Below the pieces are notes generated by a model. It was not told where the DNA came from. It made no database searches and was given only the letters and a program-made list of their open reading frames with translations. The translations under genes were made by a program, and so were the position numbers. A DNA stretch of 64,000 nucleotides from Pseudomonas sp. LBUM920 (GTDB lineage: Bacteria > Pseudomonadota > Gammaproteobacteria > Pseudomonadales > Pseudomonadaceae), in the NCBI RefSeq assembly GCF_003852315.1, contig NZ_CP027762.1, positions 5,189,501-5,253,500 of the forward strand, in the 5' to 3' direction. Of the stretch, positions 27,241 through 36,000 are shown piece by piece (the stretch's first letter is position 1; the number at the start of each line of letters is the position of its first letter).

Positions 27241-27255
27241 ACGCGATGGCGCACG

Positions 27256-28542
27256 TCAGAAGCGGTAAGTCACCGAGCCCCCGAAACCATTGGCGCTGTT
27301 CTCATACTTGGCATCGTAGGTCAGTGCCAACTGAGGGTTGTTGTCGCGAATCTTGATCGGCTCTTCCTTCAGGTAGGAATAGGCCACGTCAAAGGTCAGG
27401 TTATCCACTGGCGTCCAGCCGGCACCGAGGCTGAACACGGTACGGTCGCCTGTAGGAATACGTACGGAACGGTCGGTATTGTTGGTCGGGGTCTGGTCCA
27501 CCGAGAAGCCGGTGCGCAGCACCAGTTGTTTGTTGAGCTGATACGACAGGCCGATCGCATGGGACCACGTGTCGTGCCAGTGCTCCTGCTCGGTGATGGA
27601 ATCCAGGCCTGCCAGCTCAGCCGTCAGTTCGGACACGCCGGAATTGTTCACCGTGATCTTCTTCAACTGGCTCCAGCGGGTATAGGTGCTGCCCACGTAA
27701 AGGGTCAAGGCATCGGTCAGTTGGTGAGTGACGGAAAAGTCCACGGAAGACGGCGTGGTCACATTCAGCTTGGCGTCGTACTTCTGTGCCCCGCCATCCA
27801 ACAGGTCGGAGAGCACGCCCGAGGCGTCGGTATGGCCACTCAAGTGATACACCACTTGCGAATGGTAGGTGAGGCCGACGCGGGTACTGTCCAGCGCCTG
27901 CACCAGGATACCGGCGTTGAAGCCCATCGCGGTGTCGTCGCCCTTGATCTTGGCCGTTTCCGTCCCCAGCCCGAACGCCGGTACCTTGGAGTCAAGCTCG
28001 CCGCTGATTTTGTTGAAGGTCGGGCCGAAACCTACCGACACTTTGTCATTGAACGCGTAGCTGACGGTCGGCTGCACGGTGAGGACTTGAATCTTGCTCT
28101 TATTCCCAAAGCCATTGCCCTGGAAGCTGTGTTCATAGTCGGTCACCAGGCCAAACGGTGCGTAGACCCCCAGGCCAAACGCCCAGTGCTCATCGATCGG
28201 CGTGACCAGGTAACCCATCGGCACGGCAATGCCGGGGACCATGTCGCCCTTGTTGGTGCCGGGATTATCGACGCCGCCCTGGCTGGAGCTGGCGTCCTTG
28301 ATATTGGTTTTGGCATCCAGGTAGGTCGCCCCGATGCTGACTTCATTGTGCTTGAGGCGCGACATGCCGGCCGGGTTGCCAAACACCGTGCTGGCGTCGT
28401 CGGCCGAGGAAGAACGCCCGGCGTAACCGGTGCCCATTGAACTGATGCTTTGTTCATTGAGGGCGAAGCCACCGGCCAGCAGTTGTGTAGAGGCAAGCGA
28501 AACGCAAAGCGCCAGGGCGCCTTTAAGAGTTTTGTTATTCAT
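27256..28542 (-). CDS. OmpP1/FadL-family outer membrane transporter
   Basis: This 428-aa protein has a signal peptide (1-24, ending LLAGG), then the FadL-type hatch sequence GFALNEQSISSMGTGYAGRSSSADDASTVFGNPAGMS. A 14-strand beta-barrel would follow, closing with a terminal aromatic (SVTYRF) typical of outer-membrane insertion. The family imports long-chain fatty acids or other hydrophobic compounds; the substrate here is not determined. The start codon is followed by AATAACAA, a possible Hfq/Crc site. It is divergent from the hybrid kinase. Confidence 0.88.
   Translation of the reverse strand: MNNKTLKGALALCVSLASTQLLAGGFALNEQSISSMGTGYAGRSSSADDASTVFGNPAGMSRLKHNEVSIGATYLDAKTNIKDASSSQGGVDNPGTNKGDMVPGIAVPMGYLVTPIDEHWAFGLGVYAPFGLVTDYEHSFQGNGFGNKSKIQVLTVQPTVSYAFNDKVSVGFGPTFNKISGELDSKVPAFGLGTETAKIKGDDTAMGFNAGILVQALDSTRVGLTYHSQVVYHLSGHTDASGVLSDLLDGGAQKYDAKLNVTTPSSVDFSVTHQLTDALTLYVGSTYTRWSQLKKITVNNSGVSELTAELAGLDSITEQEHWHDTWSHAIGLSYQLNKQLVLRTGFSVDQTPTNNTDRSVRIPTGDRTVFSLGAGWTPVDNLTFDVAYSYLKEEPIKIRDNNPQLALTYDAKYENSANGFGGSVTYRF
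28532..28542 (-). promoter_or_regulatory. Possible Hfq/Crc motif at the fadL-type start
   Basis: On the minus strand ATG is followed directly by AATAACAA, which fits the AANAANAA pattern of Hfq/Crc targets overlapping the initiation region. Confidence 0.4.
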
Positions 28543-28922
28543 TATTAGGACTCGAATAATTGGTCAGCGCCGGGAAAACTACCAACGTTCGAGCGCGGCG
28601 TTTATGAAGAGTTTTTCATGCGCGGGATTGTCGGACAATTCTAGATTTTTCAAAGACTTTGCTCGTTTTTAAGCGTCTTTTTATGACCTTTGAACCTGAT
28701 CGTGACCGCCCGGTTTTATCTGCCCGTCACGCCTGGGCGGCCCGCCCTTGAAAGCTGATTGCATTGAGGGTGTCTGGCTGACGCGTCGCGAGTACCCGAC
28801 GCCTGAGCGTCAACCCCAACGCTTTGCCGGCGCCAGTCAGCACCGTACGTGCGGAAGTCGCTGGTGGGATAGATATCGTAATGACATGATAAGGCCCATT
28901 TAACCCATTCGGCCAAACTCAA
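28543..28922. other. 380-bp divergent intergenic region
   Basis: No gene is seen. It is relatively AT-rich and should hold promoters for both the fadL-type gene and the hybrid kinase. The only discrete element is the palindrome at 28627-28639. Confidence 0.6.
28627..28639. promoter_or_regulatory. Operator-like palindrome ATTGTC-G-GACAAT
   Basis: A perfect 6-1-6 inverted repeat in the divergent region. Its form resembles operators of FadR-subfamily GntR regulators (TTGTC-N-GACAA types); the cognate regulator is not in the window. Confidence 0.4.
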
Positions 28923-30920
28923 ATGAATACCACTGTCGGGATCGGCTCAGAGCCAAGCGAGCTGGCCGCCACCGGCTTGGGCAGAAGCGAAGCGTTTACC
29001 GAGCGCGTTCTGGCCAGCATCAACGATTGCATCAAGGTTCTGGACCTCGATGCCCGCCTCACCTTCATGAGCGAAGGCGGCATGAAAATCATGGAAGTCA
29101 GTGACTTCAACGCGATCCGCGGCTGCCCCTGGCCCGACTTCTGGCAGGCCAAGGGAAACACGGATGCCAAGGCTGCCGTAGAGGCCGCCAAAAATGGCGA
29201 AAGCGCAAGTTTCATCGGCCCTGCCGAGACGTTGGCCGGCAACCTGAAATGGTGGCATGTGCAGGTCAGCCCGATCCTCGACAGCGACGGCCGGCCGGAA
29301 CAGATCCTGTGTGTCTCGCGTGATATCACCGCCCTGCGTGAAGCCGAAGAGTCCCTGCGCACACTCAACGAATCCCTTGAGCAAAGGGTGATGGAGCGCA
29401 CGCGCGATCGCGATCGTATCTGGCGCCTGTCGCCGGACCTGATGCTGGTCGCCCAGCTCGACGGCGTCATCTCTGCGGTGAACCCGGCCTGGACACGCAT
29501 GCTCGGCCACACCGAACATGATTTGGTGGGCAGCCAGCTGCTGGCCCTGGTGCACCCGGAAGACCTCGCGGTCTCCTCCTCGGCGGTCAGCCGCCTGGGG
29601 GACGGCAAGAATTTTCCCAACTTCAAGAACCGTTACCGCCACCAGGATGGCAGCTACCGCATGATCGCCTGGACCGCCGTGCCCGACAGCGACTACATCC
29701 ACGCGGTGGGCCGGGATATCCAGGCCGAAGAAGAAGCCAAGGAAGCCCTGCGCTTGTCGGAAGACGCCCTGCGTCAATCGCAGAAGCTTGAAGCGATCGG
29801 CCAACTCACCGGCGGCGTCGCACACGATTTCAATAACCTGCTGACGGTCATCAAGTCTTGCGCTGACTTGCTCAAGACGCCTTCTTTGAGCGAAGAGCGG
29901 CGCATCAAGTACGTGGAAGCCATCGCCAGCACCGTGGACCGCGCCGCGCGCCTGACCGCCCAACTGCTGACCTTCGCGCGCCGCCAGGCGCTGCGTCCGG
30001 AGGTTTTCAACGTCGGCAACAGCGTACTGCGCGTGGGCGAAATGATGGACAGCCTGACCGGCTCACGCGTCAAGGTCACCATCGAGGTGCCGCAGGAACC
30101 CTGCTTTATCAACGCCGATGAAAGCCAATTCGACACTGCCCTGGTGAATATGGTGGTCAATGCCCGGGATGCCATGGCCGGCAATGGCCAATTGGCGATC
30201 CGGGTGGCAACCGCTACGTGGCTGCCTTCAGTGCGCGCCCATCCGGTGCGAGTCGCCGAATACGTGACCATTGAGTTGAGCGACACCGGTTCGGGCATTC
30301 CTCCGGAAAAGCTCGACGCAATCTTCGAACCCTTCTACACCACCAAGGGCATTGGCCAGGGCACCGGGCTGGGGTTGTCGCAGGTGTACGGCTTTGCCAA
30401 GCAGTCGGGCGGTGAAATCCTGGTGCGAAGCGAATGCGGCAAGGGCAGCCAGTTTATGTTGTACCTGCCCAAGGTCGAGGCCGGCTTGATGCCCGTCATC
30501 CAGGACAGTTACGACGTACCCATCGCCACGGACCTGTGCGTGCTGATGGTTGAGGACAACCCCGACGTCGGCCTCTACACCTCGCAGACCCTGGAGCAAA
30601 TGGGTTTCAAAGTGCTTTGGGTCGCGGACGCCAACAGTGCGCTCGAGGCCCTCGCGCCGAACCCGGAAAGCTTCCAGGTGGTGTTCTCCGACATTTCCAT
30701 GCCGGGCATGAGCGGACTGGAATTGCTCGATGCGCTCGAAGCCCTCTACCCGTGGCTGCCGGTGGTGCTCACCACGGGTTACAACGACGAATACGCACGT
30801 ATCGCCCAGGAAGAAGCCCAGCGTTTTGTGCTGTTGCAAAAGCCCTACTCCACCGAAGCACTGGCCGTGCTCCTGCAGAAAGTCGTCAAGAGTCGCTTGA
30901 ACCTCACCGCACAAAGCTAA
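28923..30920 (+). CDS. Soluble PAS hybrid histidine kinase with C-terminal receiver
   Basis: This 665-aa protein has no membrane helix. PAS 1 spans about 20-140 and PAS 2 about 158-275, joined by a helical linker. HisKA carries H near 301 in GGVAHDFNNLLTVI, followed by an ATPase domain (VNARDAMAGNG, DTGSGIPPEKL, GTGLGLSQVYGF). A receiver domain follows (about 538-655) with D near 590 in VVFSDISMPGMSG and K in LLQKPYSTE. The target regulator is not encoded here, so phosphotransfer must go elsewhere, or its own receiver may act as a brake. The ribosome-binding site before ATG 28923 is weak. Confidence 0.86.
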   Translation: MNTTVGIGSEPSELAATGLGRSEAFTERVLASINDCIKVLDLDARLTFMSEGGMKIMEVSDFNAIRGCPWPDFWQAKGNTDAKAAVEAAKNGESASFIGPAETLAGNLKWWHVQVSPILDSDGRPEQILCVSRDITALREAEESLRTLNESLEQRVMERTRDRDRIWRLSPDLMLVAQLDGVISAVNPAWTRMLGHTEHDLVGSQLLALVHPEDLAVSSSAVSRLGDGKNFPNFKNRYRHQDGSYRMIAWTAVPDSDYIHAVGRDIQAEEEAKEALRLSEDALRQSQKLEAIGQLTGGVAHDFNNLLTVIKSCADLLKTPSLSEERRIKYVEAIASTVDRAARLTAQLLTFARRQALRPEVFNVGNSVLRVGEMMDSLTGSRVKVTIEVPQEPCFINADESQFDTALVNMVVNARDAMAGNGQLAIRVATATWLPSVRAHPVRVAEYVTIELSDTGSGIPPEKLDAIFEPFYTTKGIGQGTGLGLSQVYGFAKQSGGEILVRSECGKGSQFMLYLPKVEAGLMPVIQDSYDVPIATDLCVLMVEDNPDVGLYTSQTLEQMGFKVLWVADANSALEALAPNPESFQVVFSDISMPGMSGLELLDALEALYPWLPVVLTTGYNDEYARIAQEEAQRFVLLQKPYSTEALAVLLQKVVKSRLNLTAQS

Positions 30921-31239
30921 GCCTGAGACGGGGCCGCACCCGCCCCGTCTATAAACACTTCGATTAAGCCACTCCTCTGCAACAATCAAAAACCGACCCG
31001 CACCCTGGCACTGCCACCAAAACCCGTAAAACCAACCCCCAACCCGCGCCCAGGCCCCGCACTCGCACCACCTTTGTGCATTTTTTTACTGAATAACGCG
31101 GCATTCCTCACGTTTTACGTAATAAATCCTACAGCCGATGTAACAAACCGTTTAATGATGACTCAAGTGCGGCAAGTCCCCTGAGTCCAAGGTTTGGCTC
31201 AGCGGCCGTTTGTCAGTATTTCTACGTTAAGGATGTCGA
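30921..31239. other. 319-bp upstream region of the two-partner secretion genes
   Basis: Apart from the kinase hairpin at its start, I see no gene and no promoter I can name with confidence. An ACGTTTTACGT inverted repeat lies near 31110. Confidence 0.5.
30926..30950 (+). terminator. Hairpin after the hybrid kinase
   Basis: AGACGGGG and CCCCGTCT pair around a 9-base loop five bases after the stop. No T-run follows, so termination is only probable. Confidence 0.55.
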
Positions 31240-32955
31240 GTGCCGAGTCAGCCCTCAACCGAACGCCGGTGTTATCTGCGCGGACTGGGTATTGCCCTGC
31301 TCTGCCTGTGCGCGCTGCCGGCTGCCGCCGCCGATGCGCCGCAGCCAGGTCAGGAAGCGTTGCGCCTGCAGCAGCAACAGCAGCGCGACCTGCAGCAATT
31401 ACAACTGGAGCAGCGCCAACGGCAGATGCAACGAGGCAGCTTCGGTACGCAGCCCGCCACGCCAGCCCTGCCTGCGGACATCACCAGAGACCAGCGTTGC
31501 TGGCCGTTGAGCGGTACACGCCTGGTCGGTGTCACGCTGTTCAGCAAGGCTGAGCTGAGCAAGCACATCGACCCCTATGTTGCGCCCTGCATGGGCGTTA
31601 TCCAGATCAATCGCCTGCTGGCGGAGATCACCCGGCTGTATGTCGAAGCCGGTTATATCGCCAGCCGTCCGTACCTCGTCAGCACGCCCGTTGCCGGTCA
31701 GCCGCTGGATGTTCACGTCGAAGAAGGCTACCTGGAAGCCATCGAGCTGGCCGACCAAAGCCTGCCGGTGTCGTTAGGCGGCGCGTTTGCGGGGATGCTC
31801 GGCAAGCCGCTGAACCTGCGCGACCTGGAGCAAGGCCTGGACCAGCTCAACCGTCTGCGCTCGGTCGACCTCACTGCCGACATCGCCCCTGGCAGTGCGC
31901 CGGGCGCCTCGCGCATTATCCTGCGCTCGCGCAGCAGCGCCTCACGCTGGGGTCTGGGGCTGGGCGTGGATAACCTCGGCAGCGCCGGCACCGGGCGTGA
32001 TCGCAACGCGATCAGCCTGAGCCTGGACAGCCCGCTGCAGCTTAACGATGCGCTCAACCTGAGCTTCAGCGACACCCTCAACCACGGCCCGCGCTACAGC
32101 CGCAGCAACAGCCTGTTTTATTCGATCCCTTATGGTTATTGGACCTACAGCCTGTTCGCCAGCCACACCGAATACCGCTCGCCGTATAAGCTCAGCCGCG
32201 CCACGTTTTACAACAGTGGCCGCACCGATCAGGTCAGCTTGCGCACCGACCGCGTGCTGTGGCGCGACCAAAGCCATCAACTCAGCGCCAACCTGCAACT
32301 GGCCTACAAGGACGTCGACAGCTACCTGCAAAAGGTTCGCCTGGGCATCCAGAGCCCGACGCTGACTGTGGCCGAGGCTGGCGTGAATCTGTTCTGGCTC
32401 AACAGCGCGGTGTGGAACCTCGATGTCAATTACGCCCAGGGCCTGACCTGGTTCGGCGCCGATCGCGATGCTGACCACACGCAGAACAACCTGCCCCAGG
32501 CGCAATTCCACAAGTACCGCGCCAACCTCACCCAATGGCGCAACGGCCAATGGCTGGGCCAAGCGTGGCAATGGCAGAGCCAGCTCTCGGCGCAATACAG
32601 CCCGGATACGTTGCCCGCCATCGAACAATTGCTGGGCACCGACGACTCGGCGGTGCGCGGCTACCGCGACAACAGTGCGTCGGGGGCCATCGGCGCGGTG
32701 TGGCGCAACACCTTGCGTCTGCCGCTGAACAGCGACCTGCCGGTAAAAATCACGCCACGCCTGGGCCTGGACAACGGCTGGGTCAAGCGCGAACACGGCG
32801 CACCGGGCCAACGCCTGAGCGGGGCCAGTGCCGGGCTCAACCTCAGCTGGAAGAACGTGCAACTGGACCTCGATTACCAACGCAACCTCAACACCCCCAC
32901 AAGGTTTGGCCAGGAGCCGGAGGTCTGGCTGACGCGCTTGAGCCTGCAAATATGA
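31240..32955 (+). CDS. TpsB outer-membrane transporter of a two-partner secretion system
   Basis: This 571-aa ShlB/FhaC/HecB-type translocator starts at GTG behind AAGGA. A signal peptide (to about 30) precedes a Gln-rich linker (31-70, LRLQQQQQRDLQQLQLEQ) and POTRA domains (about 80-195) that would recognise the TpsA N terminus. The rest forms a 16-strand barrel; the L6 motif VRGY at about 471 (in SAVRGYRDNSASG) is the family's secretion-critical loop. It lies 107 bases before the tpsA gene and surely exports its product. Confidence 0.92.
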   Translation: MPSQPSTERRCYLRGLGIALLCLCALPAAAADAPQPGQEALRLQQQQQRDLQQLQLEQRQRQMQRGSFGTQPATPALPADITRDQRCWPLSGTRLVGVTLFSKAELSKHIDPYVAPCMGVIQINRLLAEITRLYVEAGYIASRPYLVSTPVAGQPLDVHVEEGYLEAIELADQSLPVSLGGAFAGMLGKPLNLRDLEQGLDQLNRLRSVDLTADIAPGSAPGASRIILRSRSSASRWGLGLGVDNLGSAGTGRDRNAISLSLDSPLQLNDALNLSFSDTLNHGPRYSRSNSLFYSIPYGYWTYSLFASHTEYRSPYKLSRATFYNSGRTDQVSLRTDRVLWRDQSHQLSANLQLAYKDVDSYLQKVRLGIQSPTLTVAEAGVNLFWLNSAVWNLDVNYAQGLTWFGADRDADHTQNNLPQAQFHKYRANLTQWRNGQWLGQAWQWQSQLSAQYSPDTLPAIEQLLGTDDSAVRGYRDNSASGAIGAVWRNTLRLPLNSDLPVKITPRLGLDNGWVKREHGAPGQRLSGASAGLNLSWKNVQLDLDYQRNLNTPTRFGQEPEVWLTRLSLQI

Positions 32956-33062
32956 GCAACCACCGGTTTTTAGCCTGAGTCAACCGCCGTACCTGACCCC
33001 CTCAGCAGCGTTGCAACGAACAACGCACGTCGCGGATCAGCCAACACAGAGCGAATATATTT

Positions 33063-36000
33063 ATGCCGACTGACACCCATACGTTTCACCTTTCCCCTCA
33101 GGGCAAACTGCGCTGGGCCATCGCCAGCCTGTTCCTGCTGCCGCAGCTGGTGCTGGCCGGTGGCTTGACGGTAGTCGAAGGGCCTGGCGGTACCCCGCAG
33201 CTGCAAAACCAGGGCGGCGTGCCCATCGTCAACATCGTCGCGCCGAACGCCGGTGGCCTGTCCCACAACCAGTTCCTGGACTACAACGTCGATCGCCAGG
33301 GCGTGGTGTTGAACAACGCCTTGCAGGCCGGCCAATCGCAACTCGCCGGGCAGTTGGCGGCCAACCCGCAGTTCCAGGGCCAGGCGGCGAGCGTGATCCT
33401 TAACGAAGTGGTGAGCCGCAACGCCTCGGCCATCAACGGCGCCCAGGAGATTTTTGGCCGCGCCGCCGATTACGTGCTGGCCAACCCCAACGGGATTTCC
33501 GTCAACGGCGGCAGTTTCATCAACACGCCGAATGCCAACCTGGTGGTGGGCCGCCCTGAACTCAACGACGGCAAGCTGCAAGGTTTGACAACGCGCGATG
33601 CCAGCGGCCAGCTGACGGTGCAAGGCCAGGGCCTGCAAAACGACGCGGGTTCGATCAACCTGATCGCGCCGCGCATCGACAGCGACGGGCGCCTCAGCGC
33701 GCGTGACCAATTGAACCTCACGGTGGGGCGCAATCAGGTTGACTATGCCAGCGGCCAGGTGCGCCAGGTTGACCCGGCGAGCAAAACCCAGGACCAGCGC
33801 ATCGACGCTCGTCTATTTGGGGCCATGCAGGCTGGCCGCATCAACATCATCAGCACCGCCGAAGGTGCCGGCGTGCGGGTGGGCGCGGTGCAAGTCGAAG
33901 GCCGCGACGGGGTGAAGGTCAGCTCGGCCGGCGACCTCGATATCAGCGGCCAGGTCCACGCCGACAGCCTCGCCGCCACCCGCGCCGGCGTGCACAGTCG
34001 CCAGGGCGATGTCGACGTGCACAGCGCCAAGGACTTGAGCCTGGCTGCCGCTGACGTCAGCGGGCGCAACGTCAAGCTCGACGCCGGCCGCAACCTGACG
34101 CTCAGCACGCTGGAAAGCCGCACGCTGCAAGAGAAGCGTGAACAGTGGAACAACAGCAACTTCCTGTTCACCTACGAAACCTACGAGCGCACCACCACCG
34201 ACAAGGACTCGCGCCAGCACGGCAACAGCGTCGTCGCGCAGCAAAACGCCGCGCTGTCGTCCGGCGCCAACACCGAGATCAAGGCCAGCACCGTCGAAGC
34301 GGGCCAAGCCCTGCGCGTCGACAGCGGCGCCGACCTGCAATTGAGTGCCGCCACCCAAACCCATGAAACCCGCGACCAGGGCAACCATCGCAAGCACTTG
34401 TGGAAAGCCAACTGGGACAACTCCAGCAGCGAACAGCGCAGCGTCACCAGCAGCCTCAAGGCCGGCAAGACGCTGGCGCTGACCAGCCAGCAAACATTGC
34501 AGCTGCAGGGCGCCGAGTTGAAATCGGCGGGCGATATTCAATTGGCCGCCCGCCAAGTGGACATCACCAGCGCCAGCCGCACCCAGAGCAGCCGCGACAA
34601 CGCTTACTCCGGTGACCTGACTGGCGGCAGTTTCTTCGGCAAGAACGGCGACGGCGACAAGGGCAAGACCCTGAACACCGGCAGCAAGGTCAACGCCGAC
34701 GGCAAGCTGATCGTCAAGGCCGACGAGGTGCGCATCAGCGGCAGCCAGGCGCGCGGCGGCCAACAGGCCAGCGTGATCAGCGACAACGGCTCGCTGGTGA
34801 TCGACGGCGTGCAAGACACGTCCCACGACAACAGCCACAGCAACGACAGTAAGTTCTTCGGCATCAGCAAGGATGAAAGTCGCAAGAACCTCAAGGACAG
34901 CACCGTGGTCGCCAGCGACCTGCGCTCGGACAGCAACCTCACACTGCGCAGCGCCAAGGACATCAGCGTCAGCGGCGCCAAGGTTTCTGCGGCAGGCGAA
35001 CTGCAAGCGGATGCCAAGGGAGACATCAAAGTCGCTTCGGCTGAAAACACCTCCCACACCACCACCAGCACTCACACGCGGGGCTTTGATGGCTACGCCA
35101 AGGAAACCGCCGACGGCAGCCGTCAATACCGGGCGGGCGTGAACTATGCAGACCAGCAGCACACCAGCAAAACCGCCACCACGAAGCAGCAGGCCTCCAG
35201 CCTCAGCGGCGCCAGCCTGGCCGTGACGGCGGGTGGCGACGTGAGCATCAAAGGCTCCGACCTTAAAGCCACAGCAGGCGATGCGAGCGTGAGGGGTAAA
35301 AACGTCGAATTGCTGGCGACCGATGACAGCACCCGCAATCAAACCGACGCGACCACCACTGCCGGCGGCGTGTACTACACCGGCGGCCTGGACCGAGCCG
35401 GCAGTGGTGCGCAGTTCAGCCATCAGAGCAGCAATGACACCCGTGACGAAACCACAGCGCACACCAGCCGCGTGACGTCGGCCGGCACGCTGACGATCAA
35501 CGCCGGCAACACCCTCACCAGCCAGGGCGCGCAGGTGAAGGCGGGGTCCGCGTTGCAGGTCAATGCGGCCCAGGTCGATAACCAGGCGGCGCATAACACC
35601 CAGACCAGTACCCACAAGCAGAACGGTTGGACCGCCGACGTCGGTGCCAATGTTGAATACAAAGGCCTCACCCGGCCAATCGAAAAAGCCGTCGAAGGCG
35701 TGGCCCAGGCCAAATTCCATCAGCCCGGCCTGCTGGATGCCTTGGAGCAACCGAATGTCGGGCTGGATGTGGAAGTCGGCCATGCCAACAAGGCCCGCAC
35801 ACAGCAGGACAGCACTGCCGTGGTCAGCCAGTTCAGTGGTGGCACGGTGCAGGTCAATGTCGCCAACACCCTGAAGGATCAAGGCAGCCAATACCGCGCC
35901 AGCGAGGGCGGGCTGAAGATCAAGGCCGGCGAGCACTTCGCCACGGCGGCCGCCAACACCCACAGCAGCAGCGAGCAAGGCGTGGACGCCAAGGCCGGCG

